Source of the DNA: CBFHMJ01 sp965656875 | Lineage (GTDB): Bacteria; Pseudomonadota; Gammaproteobacteria; Enterobacterales; Alteromonadaceae | Assembly (NCBI GenBank): GCA_965656875.1 | Contig: CBFHMJ010000038.1 | Coordinates: forward strand, 62,001 to 126,000 | Length of the DNA: 64,000 nucleotides | Reading direction: 5' to 3' | Shown here: positions 15,887 to 24,528 of the stretch, piece by piece | How positions within the stretch are numbered: the first letter of the stretch is position 1 | How the letters are laid out: each line of letters starts with the position of its first letter | The notes under the pieces: generated by a model | The model's database searches: none | What the model was told of the DNA's origin: nothing | The model's input: the letters and a program-made list of their open reading frames with translations, nothing else | Made by a program: the position numbers and the translations under genes

Positions 15887-18100
15887 TTAATCCGGTTTAC
15901 CATCAAGACCGCGTACTTTCAATAAAGCTTCGATTTGTGGCTCACGACCACGGAAGCGCTTGTACAATGTCATTGCTTCTTCTGTTCCACCGGCCTCAAG
16001 AATGTTCTTACGATACTTCTGAGCCAGATCCTGGTTATACAGATCACCTGACTCTTTAAAGGCTGCAAAACCATCAGAATCAAGAACTGCTGAGTGAATA
16101 TAACCGTAGTAACCAGCTGCATAACCACCCGCGAAAATATGCGAGAAGTAAGTCGAGCGATAACGCGGTGCAATCTGATCAATCAAACCAATCTTAGCCA
16201 TCGCATCTTTTTCGAAGCTAACAGCATCCAGTTTTTCACCGGCTTTCACAGTATGCCAGTCCATATCTAATAAAGACGCCGCAAGATATTCAGTATTTCT
16301 GAAACCTTGATTAAACTTCGCCGCTTTTTGTAATTTGCCAATCAGCTCGTCTGGCATTGGCTCACCCGTCTCGTAGTGAGTGGCGAATGTCTTCAGTACA
16401 TCTGGTTCACGCGCCCAGTGTTCCATGATCTGTGCAGGGAATTCTGTAAAGTCACGAGGTCCAGCGGTACCAGATAAACTGGTGTACTTAGTGTTTGTGA
16501 CTAAACCATGCAGACCATGACCAAATTCATGGAATAAGGTTTCCATGTTTTTGAAGCTTAACAATGATGGTGTGTCACCGTTTGGAGCAGGGAAATTACA
16601 CACATTTACGACAACAGGACGCTCTGGTAAATCAAGATTTGACTGAGGCTTGAAATTACTCATCCAGGCTCCACCACGTTTACTTGAACGCGTGAAGTAA
16701 TCCCCCATGAAGATACCAAGATGGCTACCATCCTTATCTTTTACTTCCCAAACACGTACATCCGGGTGGTACGTTGGCATGTCATGCAATTCAATAAATG
16801 ACAATCCCCACAGTTTATTCGCCGTGGTGAAAGCACCTTTAAGCACATTATCCAGCGTCAGATAAGGTTTAATACTTGCTTCATCCAGTGCGTATTTTGC
16901 GACACGTACTTTTTCTGCGTAATACCACCAGTCCCAGCCAGCCAGTTCAAAATCACCGCCTTCGGCTTTGATCATCGCTTGCATATCAGCTGCTTCTGCT
17001 TTTGCACGAGCCAACGCTGGTTTCCAAAGTTCCATTAGCAGGTTATAAACACCTTCAGGAGTCTTCACCATACGTTCTTCCAACACGTAATCAGCATGGG
17101 TCTCATAACCCATCAACGCAGCACGTTCAGCACGCAGTTCAGCAATGGTTGCAGCGATCTGTTTGTTATCCTGTTCGTTGCCATTGTTACCACGATTGAT
17201 ATAGGACTTATACAATTTCTCACGCAAATCACGACGAGTTGAGTACGTCAGGAACGGATACATACTGCTACGATGTGGCGTAAACACGAATTTGCCTTCG
17301 TACTTAGCTTTATCTTCAGGCGTCTCGGCTTTTTCCTGTGCGCGTTTAGCAGCATTTGATGCCGCAATAGTGATTGAAGAAGACAGACCGTCTAAATCAT
17401 CCGGGCCAAGAATCATTTCAAAACCATTCGTTTCAGCTAGCAGGTTTTGACCAAACTGTGTCGTCAGTTTTGCCAGCTCGCCGTTAATAGTAGAAATCTT
17501 CGCTTTTTTATCTGCATCCAGTTTGGCACCCTGACGAACCATTTGCTTGTAAGTTGTTTCAAGCAATCTCTGTTCTTCACCGGATAACTCAAGTGTATTA
17601 CGCTGCTGATACACCGCATTGATTCGGTCGAATAACCCAGCATTCAAACTAACTTTATCGAAATGCGCAGTAATAACCGGACTCATTTCACGTTGCAAAC
17701 GCTGTAATTCAGGATTGGTGTTAGAGCCTGTCAGGTTATAAAAGACATAAGAAACTTTGTTTAACAGACTGCCTGAACGTTCCAGTGCTTCAATTGTATT
17801 TTTGAACGATGGTGCTTCAGGGTTGTTAACGATGTTGTCCACTTCTTCAAGATGGTCTCTCATCCCCTGCTCAAACGCAGGCTGGTAATGCGCTTCTTTA
17901 ATTTCCGAGAAAGGAGGAATCTGGAATGGCGTATCGTAAGGTTTGAAAAATGGATTATTTGCATCAACTTTTTGTACGGCTGATGGCTGTTCCGCTGCGG
18001 TTTGAGTTTGTTGAGCTGATGGTTCTGGATCACTACAACCAGCAAGCCCTAAAATGATACTCATGGCCCCCGCTAAGGCACTAACTTTTAACCCTTTCAT
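15887..18100 (-). CDS. M3-family zinc peptidase, Dcp-like lipoprotein
   Basis: This 737-residue metallopeptidase of the thimet/oligopeptidase family (peptidyl-dipeptidase Dcp-like) trims short peptides. The zinc motif HEXXH is in METLFHEFGHGLHGL, with the third ligand region RDFTEFPAQIMEHW downstream. The N-terminus starting at 18100 is a lipoprotein signal, MKGLKVSALAGAMSIILGL followed by AGCSDPEP with the lipobox cysteine at about residue 22, so it acts in the periplasm or on the outer membrane. That ATG has AGGGGA at good spacing; a longer frame begins with TTG and is rejected. It is monocistronic, ending at a strong terminator. Confidence 0.93.
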   Translation of the reverse strand: MKGLKVSALAGAMSIILGLAGCSDPEPSAQQTQTAAEQPSAVQKVDANNPFFKPYDTPFQIPPFSEIKEAHYQPAFEQGMRDHLEEVDNIVNNPEAPSFKNTIEALERSGSLLNKVSYVFYNLTGSNTNPELQRLQREMSPVITAHFDKVSLNAGLFDRINAVYQQRNTLELSGEEQRLLETTYKQMVRQGAKLDADKKAKISTINGELAKLTTQFGQNLLAETNGFEMILGPDDLDGLSSSITIAASNAAKRAQEKAETPEDKAKYEGKFVFTPHRSSMYPFLTYSTRRDLREKLYKSYINRGNNGNEQDNKQIAATIAELRAERAALMGYETHADYVLEERMVKTPEGVYNLLMELWKPALARAKAEAADMQAMIKAEGGDFELAGWDWWYYAEKVRVAKYALDEASIKPYLTLDNVLKGAFTTANKLWGLSFIELHDMPTYHPDVRVWEVKDKDGSHLGIFMGDYFTRSSKRGGAWMSNFKPQSNLDLPERPVVVNVCNFPAPNGDTPSLLSFKNMETLFHEFGHGLHGLVTNTKYTSLSGTAGPRDFTEFPAQIMEHWAREPDVLKTFATHYETGEPMPDELIGKLQKAAKFNQGFRNTEYLAASLLDMDWHTVKAGEKLDAVSFEKDAMAKIGLIDQIAPRYRSTYFSHIFAGGYAAGYYGYIHSAVLDSDGFAAFKESGDLYNQDLAQKYRKNILEAGGTEEAMTLYKRFRGREPQIEALLKVRGLDGKPD

Positions 18101-18417
18101 AAATTCCCCTGTTTCTCCTGTTTTTAAATTTATGGTCAAAGGTTTTAGCAGATCTCATCAAAAATGTCTCACTCATCCGGGTTGAATGGGGTATATACAA
18201 AGGTCAATGAAGGAAGCGTTCTTTATACACAAATAACCCGCAGATTAATTATCCGAATAGTATTTTTCAAAAATGCATAAATCAGTTAAGAATCCTTCTT
18301 ACATAGCGTTCCGCTATAGCTCAATGCAAATTTAGCTGATATTTTCAGTGACAGTTTCAGTTGTTCGTTTTAACGTAGAAAGCAACAGATTTTTCATTGA
18401 ATCTTATGCGAGGGAAT
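18101..18417. other. Divergent promoter region
   Basis: This 317-base gap separates the minus-strand M3 peptidase from the plus-strand racemase. It must contain both promoters, but no unambiguous -35/-10 pair, operator or small ORF is recognised. Confidence 0.5.
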
Positions 18418-19119
18418 ATGAAAACCATAGGCATTCTTGGCGGAATGAGCTGGGAATCTACCGCGATTTATTATCGAATAATTAATCAGGAAATAAATCG
18501 ACGACTAGGTGGGCTAAGTAGCGCTAAAATTCTTATAAATAGTGTAAATTTTGGCGATATTGAACAATGGTGGAAAACTGATGACTGGGCAGGCATTGGG
18601 CACTATCTGGCTGAACACGCCATGCAACTTCAAAAAGGCGGTGCCGACGCTTTGGTTATTGCGACAAATACCATGCACAAACTGGCCCCATTGATAGAAG
18701 AGCATATTGATATACCGCTACTTCATATCGCTGACAGTACGGGCGACGCAATAAAACAAAGTGGCCTGGATAAAGTGGGTCTGCTTGGCACCCGCTTCAC
18801 TATGGAAGAACAATTCTACACGGGCTATTTAGCATCCCATAAAAATATCGATGTATTAATTCCTGACAATGGCGAACGTCTTGAAATCAATCGGATTATC
18901 TTCGATGAATTAGTACATGGTGTGATCAAAGCGAAATCACGAAGTATCTATAAGCAAGCAATTCATCACCTGGCAGACAGAGGGGCAAAGGGCATTATCC
19001 TGGGCTGTACAGAAATACCTATGTTGATTCAACAAAGTGATGTACAACTGCCACTGTATGACACAACAACATTGCATGCCCTCAGCGCTGTCAATTTTGC
19101 ACTTTCGGAGAGTCGTTAA
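18418..19119 (+). CDS. Aspartate/glutamate racemase-family protein (YgeA-like)
   Basis: This 233-residue protein belongs to the cofactor-independent Asp/Glu/hydantoin racemase family and should interconvert L- and D-forms of an amino acid. It shows GILGGMSWESTAIYYRIIN at the N-terminus, the first active-site region LVIATNTMHKL with Thr where many relatives have Cys, and the second as IILGCTEIPMLI with the conserved Cys. The Thr/Cys arrangement is known for E. coli YgeA, a broad amino-acid racemase. The ATG at 18418 is preferred because GAGGGA lies just upstream. Its stop overlaps the start of the deaminase gene (TAATG), so the two are coupled. Confidence 0.88.
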   Translation: MKTIGILGGMSWESTAIYYRIINQEINRRLGGLSSAKILINSVNFGDIEQWWKTDDWAGIGHYLAEHAMQLQKGGADALVIATNTMHKLAPLIEEHIDIPLLHIADSTGDAIKQSGLDKVGLLGTRFTMEEQFYTGYLASHKNIDVLIPDNGERLEINRIIFDELVHGVIKAKSRSIYKQAIHHLADRGAKGIILGCTEIPMLIQQSDVQLPLYDTTTLHALSAVNFALSESR

Positions 19120-19556
19120 TGGATAAGTTTATGCAAGCTGCGATCGACGAAGCCAAAAAAGGACTTCAGGAAGGCGGTATTCCAATCGGTTCTGTCATCG
19201 TCGTCGATGGTAACATTATTGGCAGAGGGCATAACCGACGTATTCAACAAGGAAGCCCTATTCTTCACGGTGAAATGGATGCTTTTGAAAATGCGGGCAG
19301 ACAACCGGCATCGGTCTACCAGCGAGCAACGCTTTATACCACGCTTTCTCCCTGTGCTATGTGCTCTGGAGCGATATTACTGTATGGGATAAAACAAATT
19401 GTCATCGGTGAAAATAAAACATTTATGGGTGAAGAGGCACTTCTGCAAAGCCGAGGTGTAAAAACCGACGTTTTAAACGACCAAACCTGTATTGATCTGA
19501 TGGAGCAATTTATCGCTGATAATCCCACATTATGGAATGAAGACATTGGTGAATAG
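19119..19556 (+). CDS. Cytosine deaminase-like nucleoside/base deaminase (fungal FCY1 type)
   Basis: This 145-residue zinc deaminase carries the motifs HGEMDAFEN (His and catalytic Glu) and TTLSPCAMCSGAILLYG (two Cys ligands). The sequence from the Cys motif through IVIGENKTFMGEEALLQSRG to the C-terminal WNEDIGE resembles yeast cytosine deaminase Fcy1 much more than bacterial TadA or the large CodA amidohydrolase. It therefore probably converts cytosine (or a related base) to uracil for pyrimidine salvage. It is translationally coupled to the racemase gene, an unusual pairing, and a terminator follows. Confidence 0.87.
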   Translation: MDKFMQAAIDEAKKGLQEGGIPIGSVIVVDGNIIGRGHNRRIQQGSPILHGEMDAFENAGRQPASVYQRATLYTTLSPCAMCSGAILLYGIKQIVIGENKTFMGEEALLQSRGVKTDVLNDQTCIDLMEQFIADNPTLWNEDIGE

Positions 19557-19587
19557 TCACGCTCTGATAATTTAAAACTGATAATTT

Positions 19588-19624
19588 AAGCCTGATGATG
19601 GTTACATCGAGAGTTCAGGCTTTT
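19588..19624 (+). terminator. Terminator after the cytosine deaminase gene
   Basis: AAGCCTGA (19588-19595) pairs with TCAGGCTT (19615-19622) and is followed by further Ts. It lies 32 bases after the deaminase stop. Confidence 0.7.
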
Positions 19625-20127
19625 CCCTCCAGATTTTTACTCGCTTCAATAACTATCCTTCTCAATTCAGACCTGATTATTGGAAATTATTCCGCCTGTT
19701 TTTAATTAAGATTCTCCTTAATTATTGGTGCATGAATTTTTATTTAAGATAACAGCATAAAACAAACACCATTTCGGGAACTTATTCTGTTATGATCAAG
19801 TCTATAGCTCGTTAACAACTGTACGGTTTTTGAAATATTAATACTGGCAATCCCTTCTTATACAGTTGGAGAAGATTAATTCAGTTGATGAGCTGACTCG
19901 ACGTAAAAATAAATATTCATGCTATTAGGCGAAAACTAACTATCCAGGAGGTCAATAACATTATTGAAATTCAAATTGCTAATTGCTTAATATTTGGACG
20001 TCGCATCCGATAAAAAATAATCAGAACAATAATTAATAAAATTTTATTTTTACAATTTATGGATGAATACATCATTCATTTTCGAGTATCGATCATATTC
20101 ATGATCAAGTAGTAAGAAGGAATAATT
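19625..20127. other. AT-rich intergenic region before the secreted hydrolase gene
   Basis: No supported gene is present. A small dyad AATTAAG/CTTAATT lies near 19702-19722. A well-formed AGGAGG at about 19946 has no ATG or GTG at usable spacing. The last 30 bases hold the ribosome-binding site GAAGGA of the next gene. Confidence 0.5.
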
Positions 20128-21129
20128 ATGAAAAAATTTATCACTACTACACTTGCTACATTCGCAACATGCTTCATGTTGCTTGCGGAAGCCCAGGCTG
20201 ATATTTCCACGTCCGTTGACCGGGTAAGATGGAAGAAAGGTACGTTTAACTGGCAAGACCATGAAGAATATCCAGAGTGGAAAAACGAAAGCATCTGGAC
20301 TGAATACCGTAAAAACACCTTCATTTCTAAATACTGGGAGCCATCACGCTCACAAACTCGCACCATGATCATGTTGATAGCGGGTCAACAAGGATTCTCT
20401 GGTTCATCCGGTGCTTCAAATTGTCTCACCGGTCAAAACCATACCTGGCATGAAAACTGGGGAAAGGGTGATAAAAGCAAAAATACACAAATCAATGGCT
20501 TATCACTCACGAATAAGTTGATCGACTCAGGCTATTTTGATCCGAAAACAACGTTTTTGAGTGTCACGCTAAACAGTAATTTCAACTGGGAAAATACCAG
20601 CAGCGCAAAAGACAAAGCCGAAAACGCCTTCACAAACTGGTTCTTAAAACATGGCTATGGTAGTAATGTCGATCGAATCATTCTGCTTGGTTCCAGCCGT
20701 GGCGGTGCATTATCGGTGAGAATGGCACGTAAAATTCTGGGTAAATCTGAATGGGCCAATGTGCCCGTTTATGTAGGTCTGTTAGATGCAGTCGCTAACG
20801 TAAATCAAAATGAATTATATACAGCCAATCAACCAACCTGCCCTAACCCACTGAATAGTGACTATTATTCAAGAAAAGCAAATCTTCCTGCTTACTTCTC
20901 TGGCGTAAACAAACCTCAAATACGCCATATTGCAACTGGAGCTCCTGTTGTACTTGGTACTGTTCATTCTTTCTGTGCAGACAATTCATCATGGTACGAA
21001 CATAGCTGGGCTAATTTATCTCACACGGAAATAGGCCGTTGTAACAGTAGCGAAGGCGCACCATACAATTATCAATTCATGGATGCGGGTATTAACAAAC
21101 TGCTCGACTGGGTCATTACCCAAATGTAA
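20128..21129 (+). CDS. Exported protein resembling alpha/beta hydrolases, unknown substrate
   Basis: This 333-residue protein starts with a clear signal peptide (MKKFITTTLATFATCFMLLA, then EAQA) and is therefore periplasmic or secreted. A nucleophile-elbow-like GSSRGGALSVRMA at about residue 190, an Asp in YVGLLDAVANVN and a His in ANLSHTEIGR could form a Ser-Asp-His triad. The early stretch RTMIMLIAGQQGFSG would fit the oxyanion strand. The N-terminal 80 residues are Trp-rich and unlike known hydrolases. GAAGGA precedes the ATG. It is a single-gene unit closed by a bidirectional terminator. I do not recognise a named family. Confidence 0.75.
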   Translation: MKKFITTTLATFATCFMLLAEAQADISTSVDRVRWKKGTFNWQDHEEYPEWKNESIWTEYRKNTFISKYWEPSRSQTRTMIMLIAGQQGFSGSSGASNCLTGQNHTWHENWGKGDKSKNTQINGLSLTNKLIDSGYFDPKTTFLSVTLNSNFNWENTSSAKDKAENAFTNWFLKHGYGSNVDRIILLGSSRGGALSVRMARKILGKSEWANVPVYVGLLDAVANVNQNELYTANQPTCPNPLNSDYYSRKANLPAYFSGVNKPQIRHIATGAPVVLGTVHSFCADNSSWYEHSWANLSHTEIGRCNSSEGAPYNYQFMDAGINKLLDWVITQM

Positions 21130-21160
21130 TACTCAATCGCAATATTGATTACACCAATAA

Positions 21161-21191
21161 AAAAACCTGAGGAAAAAACCTCAGGTTTTTT
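21161..21191. terminator. Bidirectional terminator between the exported hydrolase and hcnC
   Basis: AAAAACCTGAGG (21161-21172) and CCTCAGGTTTTT (21179-21190) form a perfect 12-pair stem around six As. T-tracts arise in both directions, serving both convergent transcription units. Confidence 0.92.
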
Positions 21192-21244
21192 ATGTACTCT
21201 ACATTGATACTACTGATTCAGTAATACCACGGCATTCTATGTAT

Positions 21245-21308
21245 CATTAAAAAGCTTATTCATTAAGAAGCTTATTCATTAAGAAGCTTATCTATTAAGA
21301 AGCGATAC
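21245..21308. repeat. Four tandem copies of a 16-bp repeat across the hcnC stop codon
   Basis: The unit CATTAAGAAGCTTATT occurs at 21245-21260 (one change), 21261-21276, 21277-21292 (one change) and 21293-21308 (degenerate). The last copy contains the hcnC stop codon and its last codons. Copy number changes would affect only the 3' untranslated region. The repeat is probably a slippage product; no function is evident. Confidence 0.85.
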
Positions 21309-22521
21309 TTTGTTGATTCAGGAATCGTTCAGCACTGAATGGTGTCAGATCCAGTGTCGTTGGCAAACCTCGAACCAGTTCATTGATGAGTGTTCCAGTA
21401 ATCGCCGATGTCAGCATGCCTGTTCTGAAGTGTCCACATGCATTCAAGTATCCTTCCACACCTGGCATTGCACCAATTACGGGTATCTCATCGGGTGTTC
21501 CAGGCCTTAAACCAGCCCAACAACGTTTAATATTCGCTTCTCTCAAAATAGGCAAACACTTCATTGCCCCTTGAGATAACTCTCGTAACTGCTCAACAGT
21601 ATTTGTCGTATCAAAACCCTTTTCTTCTGTTGTTGAGCCAATCAAAATTTCACCATTGTCTTTTTGAGCGATGTAACAATCGCTGGTACTAATGCAGCCA
21701 CGCATGATCTTTGGCATTTTTTCCGACAGCACAATCTGACCTTTGACCGGAGAAACAGGAATATTCATCCCGGTCGCCATATGGCATAACTGATCAGCCC
21801 ATGCGCCTGCAGCGTTGATCATCATGTCGCATCCAAGCCGCTCTTTCTCAGTAATCACCGCCGTGACTTTATTATTCTTGCGTTCTACATCCACAACTTT
21901 CGTGTTTAAGTACAAATCAACCCCATTCTGACGGGCCGCTTCTGTAAAGCTTTCAACCAGTAAATAAGGATTTACCTGATGATCACAGGTGAAATCCATC
22001 GCTCCTGTCGCGTCAGGTGATACATAAGGTTCTTCCATTTTTAACTGTGCTTTATCAAGCCAACGAACGTTGTCAGTTAAATTAGAAATTCCTGCAACAA
22101 TCTGATCAGCATAGGCTTTATCGTGTTCATCGAACATAATGAACTTCAAGCCGGTGCGCTCAAATTTAAAATCAACATTATGCTTTTCTTTTAATTCCTC
22201 ATGCAGCGCAGGAAACATATTGTTAGACGTAAGAGCAAAATCGAAGAAAAAATCGGGTAATTGATGAGGTCGTTGCGGCGGCAAATCCTCTCCTTTTGCC
22301 TCTGATATTTGTTTTGACAGTGTTTTGAAAAATATCACACCACATCCCAAGCCAACAGACTCACCGATGGCCCATAAACCACCCGCCGATGCACGAGATG
22401 CATTCCCTGGCTTTTTATAGTCAACCAACGCAATCGATAAATCTCTTTCCCGGCTCAGATAGTACGCACATGCAGCGCCAATAACGCCCCCACCAGCTAT
22501 AACAACATCGTAATGTTTCAT
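21295..22521 (-). CDS. hcnC: Hydrogen cyanide synthase subunit HcnC (FAD, DAO family)
   Basis: This 408-residue FAD protein of the D-amino-acid/glycine oxidase fold has the dinucleotide motif VVIAGGGVIGAACAYYLSR and the block NASRASAGGLWAIGESVGLG, which closely matches my recollection of pseudomonad HcnC. Further matches are GQIVLSEKMPKIMRGC, ILIGSTTEEKGFD and the C-terminal GYLNACGHFRTGMLTSAITG. HcnC and HcnB with HcnA form a membrane-associated enzyme that oxidises glycine to HCN and CO2. Its ATG shares one base with the hcnB stop. A related opine or hydroxyproline oxidase is the alternative, but the detailed match favours HcnC. Confidence 0.82.
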   Translation of the reverse strand: MKHYDVVIAGGGVIGAACAYYLSRERDLSIALVDYKKPGNASRASAGGLWAIGESVGLGCGVIFFKTLSKQISEAKGEDLPPQRPHQLPDFFFDFALTSNNMFPALHEELKEKHNVDFKFERTGLKFIMFDEHDKAYADQIVAGISNLTDNVRWLDKAQLKMEEPYVSPDATGAMDFTCDHQVNPYLLVESFTEAARQNGVDLYLNTKVVDVERKNNKVTAVITEKERLGCDMMINAAGAWADQLCHMATGMNIPVSPVKGQIVLSEKMPKIMRGCISTSDCYIAQKDNGEILIGSTTEEKGFDTTNTVEQLRELSQGAMKCLPILREANIKRCWAGLRPGTPDEIPVIGAMPGVEGYLNACGHFRTGMLTSAITGTLINELVRGLPTTLDLTPFSAERFLNQQSIAS

Positions 22522-23915
22522 CAGTTTTCCTCCATTGCAGCAAACGGAATTGGATCGAGCGGGAATCTGGGTCTGATTGCGCCCATTTTCTCCAACAGAT
22601 TCTCTTGTTTTAATCGGTCATAACAGTAGCTTGCACAGGTTTTCCCCTGGCAATCCCCCATACCAACGCGAGTTCGCATTTTCAACGTCGTAACGTCGCT
22701 AACCCCATCGGCAATAGCTTTATCTATCTTTTGTCTACTGACATTTTCGCACCGACAAACAATCGTATCTGGCCGAGGTAAATCCAATAGTCCTGATTTA
22801 CGCTCTGAAAAACGATCAAACCCAAAGCGGAAGCGTTTTACACGATTTAATTTATTCGTGATTTTATCAATCCGCTGCGCTGCTTCTCTGTCAGATAACT
22901 GACCAAATTGTTGCGCAATCCGTGTTGCAGCAATTTGTCCTTCACAAATGGCCCCATCAGCACCAAGAATGCCACTGGAATCCCCGGCGACATATACACG
23001 TTCTTTTGATGACATCTGCCATTGATCCACGATGGGTGTATAGCCACTCATGTCCTGGTATTCATGCTCCAGTCCCATCACCTGGCTCAGTTGCGAACGT
23101 GAAACAAATCCATAGCCAACGCCAACAGCATCAACTTCAATGGTTTTGGCATTTTCCCGGTCAGGACGCCATTGTTCATCATAAGGAGCAACAACGATTT
23201 TGCTCACTTCCTGACTTCCCTTTGCTTCTACAATTCCCCAACCAAAATGAAATGGAATGGCATATTTTTTTAAGTAAGCAAGCATGCTTATACCGCTAAG
23301 CGTTAACTGCGGTTTATTAAGTAGTGCTACTGCTTCTTTTGCCAGTCGGCCAAATGCACTGGCTTCGTATACGCCAACAACATCAACACCCGATTTATGA
23401 AGTTGAACAGCAACCAGAGGAAGTAATGGTCCGGTGCCGACAATCGCCATTCGGTTTCCCGGACGAACCAGACCACTTTTGATTTGAAGTTGAACACCTC
23501 CCAACATCATGATGCCAGGCAATTGCCAACCCGGAAAAGGCACACTGCGTTCATGACAACCGGTTGACAAAATCAAGGCGTCATAATCAACACTTTGTAC
23601 TTTCTCTTCTTTTAACACCAACAGACCCGAATCACCGGAGGGACCTAACACAGTTGTTTCCAGTGATAAATCGATCATCTCTTTGTTTTTTTTATATCGG
23701 GTGTGTAACGCTGCCATTGAGCGTTTCAGGTTAGGGTCGAAATGAGGTAATGAATCAGATTTTCGAAGTGGGCCGCGATAAACAACGCCGCCAATTTTGG
23801 GTGCTTCATCGATGATCAGGCTTTTAATGCCATATCGAGCCAGTTCGGCGGCTGAAGACGTGCCAGCCGAACCACCACCAACGATCACCACTTTACTGTG
23901 AGTGGATTGAGTCAC
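22521..23915 (-). CDS. hcnB: Hydrogen cyanide synthase subunit HcnB (FAD/NAD fold with BFD-type Fe-S domain)
   Basis: This 464-residue protein starts with VVIVGGGSAGTSSAAELARYG and carries DEAPKIGGVVYRGPLR, STGCHERSVPFPGWQLPG and VALLNKPQLTLSGISMLAYL, segments I associate with HcnB. A second nucleotide-binding loop is MAIVGTGPLLPLVA. The C-terminus has a BFD-like [2Fe-2S] domain with IVCRCENVSRQ and GMGDCQGKTCASYC, ending in RPRFPLDPIPF. It begins with GTG, supported by AAGG eight bases upstream. A 75-base gap separates it from hcnA, and it overlaps hcnC by one base. Opine oxidase subunit A is the closest alternative. Confidence 0.83.
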   Translation of the reverse strand: MTQSTHSKVVIVGGGSAGTSSAAELARYGIKSLIIDEAPKIGGVVYRGPLRKSDSLPHFDPNLKRSMAALHTRYKKNKEMIDLSLETTVLGPSGDSGLLVLKEEKVQSVDYDALILSTGCHERSVPFPGWQLPGIMMLGGVQLQIKSGLVRPGNRMAIVGTGPLLPLVAVQLHKSGVDVVGVYEASAFGRLAKEAVALLNKPQLTLSGISMLAYLKKYAIPFHFGWGIVEAKGSQEVSKIVVAPYDEQWRPDRENAKTIEVDAVGVGYGFVSRSQLSQVMGLEHEYQDMSGYTPIVDQWQMSSKERVYVAGDSSGILGADGAICEGQIAATRIAQQFGQLSDREAAQRIDKITNKLNRVKRFRFGFDRFSERKSGLLDLPRPDTIVCRCENVSRQKIDKAIADGVSDVTTLKMRTRVGMGDCQGKTCASYCYDRLKQENLLEKMGAIRPRFPLDPIPFAAMEEN

Positions 23916-23990
23916 TGTTTTTACCTTGTTGTCTGCGTAAACGTTTTCGTTCAGCGTATTATTCTTATTGTTATAACGGGCTTCTTGTCG

Positions 23991-24302
23991 TTAGTCAGAT
24001 ATACCAACATCCTGAAAACGATTCGCTTTCGTCACGACTTCCATCCCTTGTTTTACGACTGTTTTGCAGGCCCGCTGCTTATACTTACCGTCAACCTTGA
24101 CGTGGCAACAATGACAAACCCCCATTCCACAGTATGCTCCACAGGCAACGCGATGATCGTTGCTCATAATATTCCGAATGCCCATTGAAAACATGGCACT
24201 AAGAATGGTCTCTCCTTCGACAACTTTGACAGGTTCTTCATTGATAAGTATCTCGAAACTTCTCCCTGTTAGTGGCGTAATATCACCATTTCGTTGTTGC
24301 AT
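23991..24302 (-). CDS. hcnA: Hydrogen cyanide synthase subunit HcnA ([2Fe-2S] protein)
   Basis: This 103-residue ferredoxin-like subunit has plant-type [2Fe-2S] ligands: Cys58-x4-Cys63-x2-Cys66-x12-Cys79 in CGAYCGMGVCHCCHVKVDGK and QRACK. It is the small electron-transfer subunit of the three-part amine dehydrogenase family that includes HCN synthase and opine oxidases. The ATG at 24302 is chosen over an upstream frame start at 24428 because GAGG precedes it, and the longer form adds 42 residues with no similarity to the fold. It is the first gene of hcnABC. Confidence 0.8.
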   Translation of the reverse strand: MQQRNGDITPLTGRSFEILINEEPVKVVEGETILSAMFSMGIRNIMSNDHRVACGAYCGMGVCHCCHVKVDGKYKQRACKTVVKQGMEVVTKANRFQDVGISD

Positions 24303-24499
24303 GTAACTTAACCTCAATATTGAGTCCGGACGGTAACAGGAGTAAAAAACTTTTAACCACCCGGTAAATTCTGCTATTGAAAAACAACTTATGTAGCTCA
24401 GGTTCTTGTGAAACCTTGTTTCAGACACAAAAAAATGGGTTCCCCTTCATCATGGATAAAGCGTTCCCCATTCAGACTAAATTCGTCTCTTATTTAGGT

Positions 24500-24528
24500 A
24501 TAGTATGAGCTAAATATAATGTTTGCAA
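24500..24528 (-). promoter_or_regulatory. Candidate sigma-70 promoter of hcnABC
   Basis: On the minus strand TTGCAA (24528-24523) and TACTAT (24505-24500) are spaced by 17 bases, each matching four of six consensus positions. This would give a leader of about 190 bases before hcnA. No symmetric FNR/ANR box (TTGAT-N4-ATCAA) is visible near it. The leader contains two GGGGA segments that might bind an RsmA-like regulator, which is speculation. Confidence 0.35.

Noticed and set aside
20050..20372. Minus-strand ORFs over the start of the exported hydrolase gene
   Set aside because: The plus-strand gene has a ribosome-binding site and signal peptide; the minus frames are shadows.
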